Of a stretch of 64,000 nucleotides of DNA, positions 6,835 to 20,700 are shown in pieces. Position 1 is the stretch's first letter; the number at the start of each line of letters is the position of its first letter. The position numbers were made by a program, and so were the translations under genes. The notes under the pieces are model-generated. The model ran no database searches and was not told where the DNA came from. It saw only the letters and a program-made list of their open reading frames with translations. This DNA is from Thalassotalea sp. PP2-459 (GTDB lineage Bacteria > Pseudomonadota > Gammaproteobacteria > Enterobacterales > Alteromonadaceae), in assembly GCF_001913705.1 (NCBI RefSeq), contig NZ_MKQD01000044.1:1-64000 (forward strand), written 5' to 3'.

Positions 6835-7708
6835 TCACAGTCATCAGCATGGTAAAGGCGATCGTATTGGTTGGGCATTTTTTCTGAATGTGACATTTAC
6901 TATTATCGAGTTTATTGGTGGATGGCTTACCAACAGTACCGCGATAATGGCAGATGCTGTACATGATTTAGGTGATAGCCTGTCTATCGGCTTTGCATGG
7001 ATTTTAAGTCGTTTTTCAGATAAAGAAGCATCAGACAAATTCAGCTATGGTTATCGCCGTCTTACACTTTTTGGTGCATTGGTAAATAGTATTGTTTTGA
7101 TTATTGGTTCTATTTGGGTTTTATTTGAAGCCATTCCAAGGTTGTCCAATCCTGAAATGCCTGTAGTTGAGGGGATGCTGGGACTTGCCATACTCGGTGT
7201 TGCCGTGAATGGATATGCAGTTTTCAAATTAAAAGCGGGTGAAACATTAAATGAAAAAGTACTGACATGGCATCTACTTGAAGATGTACTTGGCTGGGTT
7301 GCTGTTCTTATTGTTTCTGTCGTACTTCTTTTTGTTGAACTGCCAATTTTAGACCCTTTATTATCAATTGGCTTCACGCTATTTATCTTATTTAACGTTT
7401 TTAGAAACTTGAAATCAACGTTGGTGCTTTTTCTTCAAGCGGCACCAGATAGAGAGACCCAAGAACGAATTAAACAATCATTACTGGAATTTCCAGAAGT
7501 TAATGGTATCCACCACATGCACTTTTGGTCACTAGATGGTGAAAGTCACGTTTTAACAGCGCATCTTGAGCTTAGAGACAACTTTGAAGTTGAAGACCTA
7601 ATTAGACTTAAACAAGAAGTTGCAACTAAATTAGCTTCCTATCATTTATCGCATACGACGATAGAGTTTGAGTTTCTAAATGAAAGTTGCCGAGATGATA
7701 CGAATTAA
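6821..7708 (+). CDS. CDF-family divalent metal exporter (CzcD/ZitB type)
   Basis: A 295-aa cation diffusion facilitator with six membrane helices. The N-terminus is His-rich (MHNHSHSHQHGK). The intramembrane metal site is visible as ADAVHDLGDSLS in helix 2 and WHLLEDVLGW in helix 5, the HxxxD pattern of Zn(II)/Cd(II) exporters. The C-terminal cytoplasmic domain (about residues 205-290) is present, with HHMHFWSLDGESHVLTAHLEL. It exports Zn(II), Cd(II) or Co(II) in exchange for protons. The start overlaps the transglutaminase-like gene, with GAGGT before the ATG. Expression should follow the CadR/PbrR-type promoter at 6043. Confidence 0.93.
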   Translation: MHNHSHSHQHGKGDRIGWAFFLNVTFTIIEFIGGWLTNSTAIMADAVHDLGDSLSIGFAWILSRFSDKEASDKFSYGYRRLTLFGALVNSIVLIIGSIWVLFEAIPRLSNPEMPVVEGMLGLAILGVAVNGYAVFKLKAGETLNEKVLTWHLLEDVLGWVAVLIVSVVLLFVELPILDPLLSIGFTLFILFNVFRNLKSTLVLFLQAAPDRETQERIKQSLLEFPEVNGIHHMHFWSLDGESHVLTAHLELRDNFEVEDLIRLKQEVATKLASYHLSHTTIEFEFLNESCRDDTN

Positions 7709-7741
7709 ACTTTAAAAATTAAAATAAAAAGATTAAATATA

Positions 7742-7772
7742 AAAGCAGCTTAAACATAAATTAAGCTGCTTT
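7742..7772. terminator. bidirectional terminator between the CDF and CzcA genes
   Basis: AAAGCAGCTTAA (7742-7753) and TTAAGCTGCTTT (7761-7772) form a 12-bp perfect stem with a 7-nt loop, flanked by A and T tracts. The two flanking operons converge on it. Confidence 0.85.
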
Positions 7773-7779
7773 ATTGTTT

Positions 7780-11815
<4,036 letters not shown>

Positions 11816-11886
11816 TTTGAATTCCTAAACGATTCAGTTAATAACTGAATCAATAAATTGTTATTAAGCTTAAAGTGATGCTTTTT

Positions 11887-13179
11887 TTAGAGTGACAGCG
11901 CTTCGTTTGTTAGTTTTTCTATCTCTGCGCCATAAATTAGGGCAGCAGATGCCGCATCAATGAGGGTTCGCCGAGCATTTAACAGCTCTTGTCTAGCCGA
12001 TACATAATCAAGATATCCATATCGACCTTTTTGATAGGCGTCTTGAGTATCTTCCAGTGCATCTTCAAGCATTGGGATAACCGACTGCTTTAATGAATTA
12101 ACTGTTAATATGGCTTGTTTTCTATTGGAGTATGCTCGTAGTAAGTGATTTCTAAACCTCAACTTAGTCGCCTCTTTCTCTATGGCAACTTGGTCACGCT
12201 CTGCTAGCGCACTAGCGATTGCACCAGAATTTCGCTTTTCAGCAAACAAAGGTAAGCTAAAGCCAGCGACCAGTGCAGTATCATTGGCTTCTTGAGAACG
12301 CCTAACACCAACAGACCATTTTATATTGGCATTGACCTCTGTTTTCGCTAAACGTATTTCAGCCTCTTTTAGTCGCTGTTCGCTTGCATAGATTTGAATT
12401 GCTGGATTTTTTTCTAACTTCGCAAAGAGAGTGTTAAAGTCACTATCATTGCCAAACTGAAAAAGATCACCTTGTACTTCAGAGAAAGTTACAGAGTTTT
12501 CTCCCCAGAAAGCTGCTAAAGAAAGTTTTAAATATTCCAAACGCTTTCGTTCAGATTGAACGGTTAAATTTGCCTGAGCAATAACTGCTTTTGAACGTTT
12601 CACTTCAGCCTCAGGGGTAGCACCTGCGCGGTTACGCTGAGATACAATCTCTAACGTTTCTTGTGCTAACTTCAATGCATTATCTGCCAATATCACTCTT
12701 TGTTGGGCAGCAAGTACTTCTACGTACTTCTCAGTGACTTGAGCCATCAAGTTTAGCGCTATTACCTCTTTTTCAGCAGTGAGTAGTGCTCTTGAATTTG
12801 AAACAAGCCCAATTCGCGCTGAGCGTTTATCCCCCATTTCAATAACCGAAGATAGAGCGATGGTTAATTCTGCGCTGTCGAATGCAGAGAATTCACCTGA
12901 GCCTGCAAAGTTCTCGGCTTCAAGTTCTAGTTCATAAGAGGGATTTAAACTTGCTGTTTGTTCTCGTCCTGTTAATGCGGTTTGTTTGAAATTAAATATT
13001 TTGAGTTCAGGGTTGTGTTTAAGCGTCTGCTGAATTGCCTCTTGAAGATTTAACTGCTTTTCAAAGGCATAAACATTAAATGTAAAAAGTGACAAAGCGA
13101 GAAACGCGATATATTTAAGCCGAGGTGTTACACACCTCAAAATTACTATCTTGCGATGCGCACAGGTATTAAGTGCCAT
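11887..13179 (-). CDS. czcC: CzcC-type outer-membrane channel (TolC family, operon 1)
   Basis: A 430-aa TolC-family outer-membrane factor. After a signal sequence (LKYIAFLALSLFTFNVYA) come two repeats rich in coiled-coil helices, with landmarks LQEAIQQTLKHNPEL, QRNRAGATPEAEVKRSKA and YQKGRYGYLDYVSARQEL, the usual end-of-repeat pattern. It provides the outer-membrane exit duct for the CzcA/CzcB pair downstream. The ATG at 13179 has a good AGGAAAG site. It follows the CzcI-like gene and belongs to the operon starting at the HMA-CDF gene. Confidence 0.9.
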   Translation of the reverse strand: MALNTCAHRKIVILRCVTPRLKYIAFLALSLFTFNVYAFEKQLNLQEAIQQTLKHNPELKIFNFKQTALTGREQTASLNPSYELELEAENFAGSGEFSAFDSAELTIALSSVIEMGDKRSARIGLVSNSRALLTAEKEVIALNLMAQVTEKYVEVLAAQQRVILADNALKLAQETLEIVSQRNRAGATPEAEVKRSKAVIAQANLTVQSERKRLEYLKLSLAAFWGENSVTFSEVQGDLFQFGNDSDFNTLFAKLEKNPAIQIYASEQRLKEAEIRLAKTEVNANIKWSVGVRRSQEANDTALVAGFSLPLFAEKRNSGAIASALAERDQVAIEKEATKLRFRNHLLRAYSNRKQAILTVNSLKQSVIPMLEDALEDTQDAYQKGRYGYLDYVSARQELLNARRTLIDAASAALIYGAEIEKLTNEALSL

Positions 13180-13249
13180 GTATACTTTCCTATAAATTTA
13201 TATTGTTATTTAGGCCAATAATGTTGACCTCTTTAAATTTGATATAAAA

Positions 13250-13621
13250 TTAGGCGTGTTTAGGGGGACGAAATGGCACCGACATATAGCCTTTTAGCTC
13301 AGGAGAAACTAAGGCGTAGGTGGGAAATTGATCTATTGCTTGTAAAACATTACAAGAAGAATCTGCATTTAAAAATAGGTGACAACAGCAACAAAAATTA
13401 CAATCATCAATTGAAGTGTAGCTATTATTTACTTCAAATACATTGGAGGTTTCTGAAGCTTTTAATGGGGTAATTGACTCAGTTAGTGATGTGTTAAAAG
13501 AACTCTCGTTTAAGTTTATTTCAAGTTCTTCTAGCGAAAAAAATACAGACTGCACCGCGATTAAAATCATTATCACGTATGATATATTTGATTTTATATA
13601 CGAGGAGTGCACTATTTTCAT
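13250..13621 (-). CDS. CzcI-like small cysteine/histidine exported protein (operon 1)
   Basis: A 123-aa protein with one N-terminal hydrophobic segment (ISYVIMILIAVQSVFF), a central cluster CNFCCCCHLF and a Pro-rich end (VPFRPPKHA). This is the general design of CzcI proteins, which precede czcC in czc operons and are thought to modulate metal response from the periplasm. Sequence identity to CzcI cannot be judged here. A protein of the same design, with CHHCGHC and a similar ...RPP end, precedes the second czc set (14696). It lies 8 bp after the HMA-CDF stop codon. Confidence 0.7.
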   Translation of the reverse strand: MKIVHSSYIKSNISYVIMILIAVQSVFFSLEELEINLNESSFNTSLTESITPLKASETSNVFEVNNSYTSIDDCNFCCCCHLFLNADSSCNVLQAIDQFPTYALVSPELKGYMSVPFRPPKHA

Positions 13622-13629
13622 TTCTCTGC

Positions 13630-14538
13630 TTAATACTTTAGCTGTAAGATGCGGCGAGCACCGTTTAAAACGACAAGGGCAATTATCAAACCAATCACTA
13701 AATCTGGATAACGGCTGCTTGTTACTGTAACTAATAAACCAGCTAAGATTACGCCAACGTTTGCGATAACGTCATTTGCGGAAAAAATCCAGCTCGCTTT
13801 CATATGAGCGCCGTCTTCTTTGTTGCCAAATATTAAAAACAGACAAGCAATGTTAGCGATTAGTGCTATTCCACCAAATATCATCATTAAAGATGACATA
13901 GGCTCACTACCATAAATAAAGCGTCTTACGACTTCACTCAAAGCACCTAGCGCTAGAATAATTTGAAGTACACCAGATATATGTGCCGCTCTAAGTTTCA
14001 TGCTGATACTTTTACCTACGGCATAAATAGCTAAACCATACACCGCAGCATCAGCAAACATATCTAATGAGTCGGCAATAAGGCCAGCAGACTGCGCAAT
14101 AATCCCGGCAATTATCTCTACAAAAAACATGACTCCGTTAATAGCCAACAACCATTTTAGTGTTGATGCTTCTTTCATCTCATTTTTTTGGGCTAGATCT
14201 TTTGCTTTTGCAGCTTCTGTGCTGCAACTTTCTTTAGTTGATGCTAACTCTGCACCGAGTTTAAGTTGTTGTAACTTTTTTGTTATTTCATCTAAATTTT
14301 CATCATGAAAAACTTTCACTAAGCGATTAGGAATATCAAATTGCAAGCCAACAGAAGGTTCCACACCATCTAGTGCTAACCTGATCAACCTTTCTTCTGA
14401 AGGACAGTCCATTTGAGGCACTTTATATGTACTGACAAACCCGCCACTATAGTTATCTAATTGCGCATCAATTTTTACATCTTCATTGGTAGAAGATGAT
14501 TGACACTGACCACTACATTTTTCTGACATATTTAACAT
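13630..14538 (-). CDS. CDF-type cation transporter with N-terminal HMA-like domain
   Basis: A 302-aa protein. Residues 1-110 form a cytoplasmic part with a Cys-rich tip (EKCSGQCQ) and an HMA/MerP-like ferredoxin fold (STYKVPQMDCPSEERLIRLA), in which one Cys of the usual pair is missing. Residues 125-300 are six helices of the CDF fold with GLIADSLDMFADAAVYG and WIFSANDVIANVG. The usual C-terminal cytoplasmic domain is absent, so metal sensing may have moved to the N-terminus. A second in-frame ATG at 14529 is also a plausible start. It is the first gene of a five-gene operon ending in czcA and has its own CadR/PbrR-type promoter (14559-14589). Confidence 0.88.
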   Translation of the reverse strand: MLNMSEKCSGQCQSSSTNEDVKIDAQLDNYSGGFVSTYKVPQMDCPSEERLIRLALDGVEPSVGLQFDIPNRLVKVFHDENLDEITKKLQQLKLGAELASTKESCSTEAAKAKDLAQKNEMKEASTLKWLLAINGVMFFVEIIAGIIAQSAGLIADSLDMFADAAVYGLAIYAVGKSISMKLRAAHISGVLQIILALGALSEVVRRFIYGSEPMSSLMMIFGGIALIANIACLFLIFGNKEDGAHMKASWIFSANDVIANVGVILAGLLVTVTSSRYPDLVIGLIIALVVLNGARRILQLKY

Positions 14539-14558
14539 TCCGTAATAATATTAAAATA

Positions 14559-14589
14559 AGTATAAAATCTATAGTGGCTATAGAGTCAA
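14559..14589 (-). promoter_or_regulatory. Second CadR/PbrR-type promoter with 19-bp spacer
   Basis: On the minus strand the -35 TTGACT (14584-14589) and -10 TATACT (14559-14564) are 19 bp apart, enclosing CTATAGCCACTATAG. Apart from three central bases and the -10, this is the same element as at 6043-6073. It drives the HMA-CDF, CzcI, CzcC, CzcB and CzcA genes. Confidence 0.85.
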
Positions 14590-14659
14590 ATATAAAAATT
14601 ATTTAATGTAAAAGCGTGGAAACTGAATTGAAAAGCTAGTTTAAGAAAATAGTTTCTGC

Positions 14660-14676
14660 TAGTATTTTAAATACTA
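14660..14676. promoter_or_regulatory. 17-bp palindrome upstream of the second czc set
   Basis: TAGTATTTTAAATACTA is a perfect palindrome (7-bp arms, 3-bp centre) about 20-35 bp before the CzcI-like gene at 14696. It differs from the CTATAG dyad, so the plus-strand czc operon may answer to another regulator. AT-richness makes a chance palindrome possible. Confidence 0.3.
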
Positions 14677-14695
14677 TATTTAACTGGTGATAACT

Positions 14696-15046
14696 TTGAA
14701 CCTTAATGTTGTACTAAAAATGCTCTTAGTCTTTTCGATTGTTTTACAATCGTTAACTGCTGTTGCATCTTCAACATCTGAGAATCACCAAATAGATATA
14801 GAGCACCTTCAAACTCAACATGATCATGCAGATGATCGAAATGCCTTAAATGATAATACAGATGATGAACAGCACGATGTAAAGGATTGTCATCACTGTG
14901 GTCATTGCAGTGGCAGCCACTTATCTTGGATTTTAGTCAGTAATTCCAATGTCGATGGTAAGCTAAATATTATCAATAAAACGCCTTATCAAATTGATCA
15001 AACAAGTACCTTTCTTGAAGCTATACTTCGTCCGCCTATTTCTTAA
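14696..15046 (+). CDS. CzcI-like His/Cys-rich exported protein (operon 2)
   Basis: A 116-aa protein with a signal peptide (LKMLLVFSIVLQSLTAVAS), a His/Asp-rich central part (HLQTQHDHADDRNAL), a metal-ligand cluster DCHHCGHCSGSH and a C-terminus ILRPPIS. This is the CzcI design: an exported small protein with a His/Cys centre and Pro-rich tail, placed before czcC. I chose the TTG at 14696 because GGTGAT lies 5 nt before it; an in-frame GTG at 14687 is an alternative. It probably buffers or senses metal in the periplasm. It is divergent from the HMA-CDF operon. Confidence 0.72.
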   Translation: MNLNVVLKMLLVFSIVLQSLTAVASSTSENHQIDIEHLQTQHDHADDRNALNDNTDDEQHDVKDCHHCGHCSGSHLSWILVSNSNVDGKLNIINKTPYQIDQTSTFLEAILRPPIS

Positions 15047-15129
15047 TTAGATTAATTTTTAATGACCTATTTATCCTTTAATAATGGATAAAGGGTTCGT
15101 GTTTATTAATTTTAAAATTAAGATTTTTT

Positions 15130-16347
15130 ATGTATATATATTTAAAAAATACAGGTTTAGTCCTGTCTTTATGCATGGTTGTGAGTTTTTCAGCTGCCAG
15201 TTATGGCAAAGAGAAAAATATTTCATGGCTTGATAGTCAAATAAATAAAGATCCCGAAGTTATAGCAGCGAAAGAGTTACTCAATGCAAGTAGTCATAGA
15301 GCCAATGGTTTAACTCAAGCCGTTTATAACCCAGAGCTAGAAGCTAGTTATGAAAAAGAAGGTGATTTTGATAATTACTCCATTGGTATCAGCCAAACAA
15401 TTGATTTCTGGGATAAGCAATCAGCAAATAAAAGCATTGGTGAAATTGATGTCTATGTAAACCAGCAACAATTGTTATCTTTACTCGATTCTAAAAAGGC
15501 TAACGCTTTAACTGCATTAGTTAATTGGCAAGCAGCAAAAGAAGCTGCTCAGTTACTTTCAGAAAGAGAAGAGCAATTGCAAACGCTCGTTGGCATTGTT
15601 GAAGATAAGCGAAAAGCCGGACTTTTAGAGCCACTTGACGCTGAATTGGTCTATTTAAACTTGTCCCAAATTTTCAGTGAAATATCTGAGTCGCAAATAG
15701 CATTGAAAAATGCAGAGGTAAAGGTTCAGGAGTTATTGCCTGATTGGACGCCTAATACTACAAATTTGTTTTCATTTACTTTTGGGGCAACAAGCTATTC
15801 ATTTAACTCCCAGTGGGTTGAGGATCATCCAAAAGTTAAACTCGCTAGAGCGCAATGGAAGGGACAACAATCTAAGGCTCAGCTAACCACTATGGAATCT
15901 AAAGCTAATCCAACCATTGGCGTTAGCGCAGGGAAAAGTGGAGATGAAGACTTGGTTGGTGTGACTTTATCAATTCCTTTAAACATCAGAAATAACTATT
16001 CAGATACGGTTAAAGCCGCTTATTCAGAAGCCATTGCAGCAGAAGCTAACTTTCGATCGGTATATCGAAAGCAGTCTTTTGAAGCAAAAGCTAAATATGA
16101 ATCGCTTAATATCAGTAAAAAATACTATGAGCAATGGCGAAAACTCACACAAGGCAGATTAGATAGCAGTGCAAATTTATTAAATAAGCGCTGGGAAGCT
16201 GGTGACATTAATACGTCTGACTACCTACTTGCATTAAATCAACGCGCGGAAGGGCTTCATGCAGGAATACGTTTGGAAAATCAATTCAAGCTTGCAGAAA
16301 TATCCTTCGTTTTAAGTATGGGTCAGTTATCAAAATTTGAGATTTGA
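15130..16347 (+). CDS. czcC: CzcC-type outer-membrane channel (operon 2)
   Basis: A 405-aa TolC-family outer-membrane factor with signal sequence (NTGLVLSLCMVVSFSAASYG). Two coiled-coil repeats are visible, ending in landmarks such as DKRKAGLLEPLDAELVYLNL and LNKRWEAGDINTSDYLLALN. It is only distantly related to the czcC at 11887, which argues that the two operons were acquired separately rather than by recent duplication. It supplies the outer-membrane exit for the pump encoded by the next two genes. The ATG at 15130 lies 83 bp after the CzcI-like gene. Confidence 0.88.
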   Translation: MYIYLKNTGLVLSLCMVVSFSAASYGKEKNISWLDSQINKDPEVIAAKELLNASSHRANGLTQAVYNPELEASYEKEGDFDNYSIGISQTIDFWDKQSANKSIGEIDVYVNQQQLLSLLDSKKANALTALVNWQAAKEAAQLLSEREEQLQTLVGIVEDKRKAGLLEPLDAELVYLNLSQIFSEISESQIALKNAEVKVQELLPDWTPNTTNLFSFTFGATSYSFNSQWVEDHPKVKLARAQWKGQQSKAQLTTMESKANPTIGVSAGKSGDEDLVGVTLSIPLNIRNNYSDTVKAAYSEAIAAEANFRSVYRKQSFEAKAKYESLNISKKYYEQWRKLTQGRLDSSANLLNKRWEAGDINTSDYLLALNQRAEGLHAGIRLENQFKLAEISFVLSMGQLSKFEI

Positions 16348-16410
16348 ACGCTTTATTTTTTCAGTAGCGAAAAACGAAATCTTAAATTTATCAAAATATA
16401 GGTTAAAAAA

Positions 16411-17727
16411 ATGAATACAATATTTAGTAAAAAATTATTAGCCGTAGTAATTAGCAGCCTGTTAGTTGGGTTTACTACAAATCATGACGCTTTTGCACAG
16501 TCGTCAGATGGTACTGGCTCTGTCACAAAAGTTTCGAAGCAAGATGTAAAAGAACATAAAGATGATCATGGCGAACATGGTCACGATAAAGGACATAAAG
16601 AAGAAAAAGATGACCATGACGAGCATGATCACGAAAAGGAAAATAGGGAAGAAAAAGATGACCATGACGAACATGATCACGAAAAAGTAAATAAGGAAGG
16701 AAAAGATGAAGAGCATGAAGAAGGTATCACTATTGATCCAAAGAAGATGTCGCTTGCTAACATTAAAGTGGAAAGTGTTAAGCCTGAATATCAATTTAGC
16801 ACCGTATATGCACCAGGCGAAATAAAAGCTAATGGCTATAAAAGTTATGTGGTATCGCCACGTACAGAGTCAGTCATTATTAGTCGCCATGCAGCGCTTG
16901 GAGAGCATGTAGAAATAGGTCAGAAGTTAGTTACATTATTTAGTGAAGCAATGGCACAAGCACAGGCTGACTATTTAATCGCTTCAACCGAATGGCAACG
17001 TGTGAAAAAGCTGGGTAACAAGACGGTGAGTGAAAGTAGATTATTACAAGCAGAGACTACATACAATGCGAGTTACGGGAAGCTTATTGCTTTAGGGTTA
17101 ACTGAAAAAGCAATAGATGGCATTTCTAACAAAGACATAAAAGCGTTTGGGCAATATACATTAATTGCTCAGCGTGAAGGGGTTGTACTTCAAGACGATT
17201 TTATCCAAGGGCAACGTGTTGATGCTGGTGATTCAGTAATGTTGTTAGCAGATGAAAAACAACTATGGGTTGAAGCAAAAGTTTCTCCAAATAAAAAGCT
17301 GAATTTATCAATTGATTCTCCTGCGGTACTTAAATTAGAAGGCCAGAGTTACAATGCCAAAGTTATCCAAGAAGCCCATACAATTGACCCTATTACTCGT
17401 ACTCGAATTATTAGGTTAGGAGTAGATAATTCGGATGATAATCTTCATTCAGGCATGTTTGTAAAAGTTTACTTTCAGTTTGCCACAAAGCAGAAAGTGA
17501 TGGCTGTGCCAGAAGAAGCATTGATCCGCAGCGCAGATGGTGATTGGACAGTATTTGTCGAAGACCACCCTGGAGAATTTAAAGCTGTAGAAATAGAACT
17601 AGGCCGAGCCTTAGGTGGTTTTAGAGAAATCATTGGCCTTGATAGTGGAACGCGAATTGTAACTAAAGGCGCATTTTTTGTTGCGTCTGAAATCGCTAAA
17701 GGCGGATTTGATCCGCACAACCACTAG
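16411..17727 (+). CDS. czcB: CzcB-type periplasmic adaptor with His-rich repeat region (operon 2)
   Basis: A 438-aa HlyD-family adaptor. After the signal peptide (processed near DAFAQ) residues about 45-110 form a strongly charged stretch of DDHDEHDHEK-type repeats that should bind Zn(II)-like ions in the periplasm. The CzcB core follows: VVSPRTESVIISRHAALGEH, a hairpin with the LLQAETTYNAS helix, LIAQREGVVLQDDFIQGQRV, the beta-barrel, and IIGLDSGTRIVTKGAF at the end. It is 140 aa longer than the adaptor of operon 1, mostly because of the repeat region and a longer hairpin. It ends 11 bp before czcA. Confidence 0.92.
   Translation: MNTIFSKKLLAVVISSLLVGFTTNHDAFAQSSDGTGSVTKVSKQDVKEHKDDHGEHGHDKGHKEEKDDHDEHDHEKENREEKDDHDEHDHEKVNKEGKDEEHEEGITIDPKKMSLANIKVESVKPEYQFSTVYAPGEIKANGYKSYVVSPRTESVIISRHAALGEHVEIGQKLVTLFSEAMAQAQADYLIASTEWQRVKKLGNKTVSESRLLQAETTYNASYGKLIALGLTEKAIDGISNKDIKAFGQYTLIAQREGVVLQDDFIQGQRVDAGDSVMLLADEKQLWVEAKVSPNKKLNLSIDSPAVLKLEGQSYNAKVIQEAHTIDPITRTRIIRLGVDNSDDNLHSGMFVKVYFQFATKQKVMAVPEEALIRSADGDWTVFVEDHPGEFKAVEIELGRALGGFREIIGLDSGTRIVTKGAFFVASEIAKGGFDPHNH
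16600..16695 (+). repeat. two tandem 48-bp units encoding the His/Asp/Glu repeat
   Basis: Units at 16600-16647 and 16648-16695 are near identical at DNA level, each giving a 16-residue segment with DDHDEHDHEK, and a degenerate third copy follows. Such repeats can change copy number by slippage or recombination, altering the metal-binding capacity of the adaptor. Confidence 0.85.
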
Positions 17728-17738
17728 GGAGCAAGACT

Positions 17739-20700
17739 ATGTTTAATAAAATAATAGATTGGTCTGTTAATAATAGACTCCTGATTTTGATTGCGCTGTT
17801 TGCCACTATGGTTGGTGCAGTTATGGTGATTCCAAAATTAAATTTGGATGCCTTTCCTGATGTTACTAATGTTCAAGTTGCTGTAAATACTGAAGCGCCA
17901 GGACTGGCTGCTGAAGAAGTTGAACAACTCATTACGTACCCCATTGAAGCGGTAATGTATGCCCTACCTGATGTAGAACAAGTGCGCTCAATTTCTAAAA
18001 CAGGCTTGTCTGGCGTTACGGTTGTTTTCAAAGAAGGCACCGACATTTACTTTGCAAGACAACTCGTATTTGAGCGTCTTCAAGCCGCAAAAGAACTGAT
18101 ACCAGAAGGTGTTGGGACACCCGAAATGGGACCAAACACCTCTGGGCTGGGCCAAGTATTTCAGTATCTTCTTATTTCAGATAAAGGTGCAGGTTATGAT
18201 GCTATGGCGCTTCGAAGCCTTAACGATTGGATTGTTAAGTTACTCGTTATGCCTGTCGATGGAGTCACTGATGTATTATCTTTTGGTGGTAATGTTAGGC
18301 AATACCAAGTCAATGTCGATCCATCTAAGCTCTTAGCATATGAACTAACGCAAGAAGACGTTGTTGGTGCCCTAGATAACAACAATGCGAATGTTGGCGG
18401 ATGGTACATGAACCGTGGGCAAGAGCAGCTTGTGATTAGAGGCACAGGCTGGTTTGAGAGTGGTGAGGCTGGCATCAGTAATATCAAACAAGTTCCCGTT
18501 AAAACAGTCGATGGTACGGTTGTTACGGTTTCAGATATTGCTAAAGTTGAAATGGGCAGTGAAATTCGTCAAGGTGCTGTCACCATGACGCGCAAAACCG
18601 AAGACGGTAAAGTCGAAAATTTAGGCGAAGTTGTCTCTGGCATTGTCTTAAAACGCATGGGTTCAAATACTAAAGCCACCATTGATGGTATCAATGCAAG
18701 AATTCCATTAATTAGTCAAGCATTGCCAAAAGGTGTTCGCTTTGAGCCTTTTTATGATCAGGCTGATTTGATTGAAAAAGCGGTAAATACAGTGGTTGAT
18801 GCACTATTACTAGCATTTATTTTCATCTGTATTGTATTGGCTCTATTTTTAATGAATTTACGTGCAACCTTCTTGGTATTAATATCTATTCCAATTTCTA
18901 TTGGTATCGCGTTAATGATCATGGCTTGGTGGGGCATTTCTGCAAACCTTATGTCACTGGGTGGCATAGCGGTCGCTATTGGTATGCTTGTAGATGGCTC
19001 AGTGGTTATGGTTGAAAATATGTTTAAACATTTAAATAGACCTGACGCGACACATTCGAAATCGGTAAAGGAACGTGTTCCAACTTCTGACGCAGATCCG
19101 CACGATGTAGAACACGATGAGCACGGCATTAAATTACGTCTGCAAAATGCAGGTAAAGAAGTGGCTCGTCCCGTCTTTTTTGCTGCCTCGATTATTTTAG
19201 TCGTATTTGCGCCATTGTTCAGCTTTGAAGGGGTTGAAGCAAAGTTATTCCAACCTATGGCAATAAGCATCATCTTAGCCGTTGTATCTGCGATTGTGGT
19301 TGCGTTGTTTATCGTACCTGCACTGGCAACTTATTTATTTAAGTCAGGTGTAAAAGAGAGGGAAAGCTTTGTTCTTAGGCCATTAGACAAACTCTACAGA
19401 AAAGGGCTTACATTCGCACTAAAACGCACCAAGTTAGTCATTTCAGCCGCACTTATATTAGTTTTCTCTGCCTTTGCATTAGTTCCATTAATTGGTACTG
19501 AATTTGTACCTGAGTTAGAAGAAGGGACGATAAACTTAAGAGCAACGCTGGCACCTTCTTCCAGTTTAGATACCGCGCTCACTGTGGCACCAATTCTAGA
19601 AGAAAAACTAATGGCTTTTCCTGAAGTAACCTATGCATTAAGCCGAATTGGTCGAGCCGAAATAGGTGGAGATCCAGAGCCTGTGAATAACATAGAAATT
19701 TACATAGGGTTGAAGCCTGTTTCTGAGTGGACCAGTGCATCTAATCGATATGAACTTCAAGGGAAAATGGAGAGATCTTTAGAGGAGTTTCCTGGCTTAC
19801 TACTAAACTTTTCTCAACCTATTGCGACTCGTGTTGATGAGTTACTATCTGGCGTAAAAGCTCAGTTGGCGATAAAGTTATTTGGCCCTGAGTTAGACGT
19901 TTTAGCAGCTAAAGGACAAGAGATCGAAGCGGCTATAAAGAGTGTTGATGGTGCAAGAGATGTTGCTCTTGAGCAAATTGCAGGTGAAGCGCAACTTGTC
20001 GTAAAACCTAATAGGCAAGAGCTATCGCGCTTTGGACTTTCAGTTGTTGATATAATGGAAGTTGTGCGAGATGGTATTGGAGGGGTTGAAGCTGGACAAA
20101 TCATCAAAGGCAATGAACGTTATGATATTTACGTGCGTATTGAAGAAGAGTACCGACAAAATAAGGAAGCTATTTCAGATATTCGAATTCAGTCACCAAC
20201 AGGCGCCTGGGTACGCTTAGGTGATGTTGCAACTGTTTCATTTGAATCAGGTCCTCCTCAAGTAAGGCGCGATGATGTTCAAAGGCGTGTCGTTATTCAA
20301 GCAAACGTTCAGAATAGAGATATGGGTAGTGTAGTAGCCGACATCAGAAAAGTTATTGCTGAGAAAGTTGACCTACCTTCAGGCTACTCGGTAGCAATAG
20401 GTGGACAATTCGAAAGCCAACAGCGTGCTCAAAAAAGACTAGCTATCGTTGTACCTTTATCTTTAGCGCTAATTGCATTGTTACTTTACTTTGCTTTTAG
20501 CTCTGTTGGTCAAGCTATGCTGATTTTAGTTAATGTGCCACTTGCCGTTATTGGTGGCGTATTTTCTTTGTACATATCAGGACAATATCTATCCGTACCA
20601 AGCTCCGTTGGCTTTATTACCTTATTTGGTGTAGCGGTATTGAATGGGGTCGTTATGGTAGAAAGTATCAACCAACGTATTAAAGACGGACTTGACGCAT

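Noticed and set aside
18758-19273. 171-codon minus-strand frame inside czcA of operon 2
   Set aside because: It lies fully inside a well-supported RND gene, has low-complexity Ser/Ala/Ile text typical of an antisense shadow, and no ribosome site.
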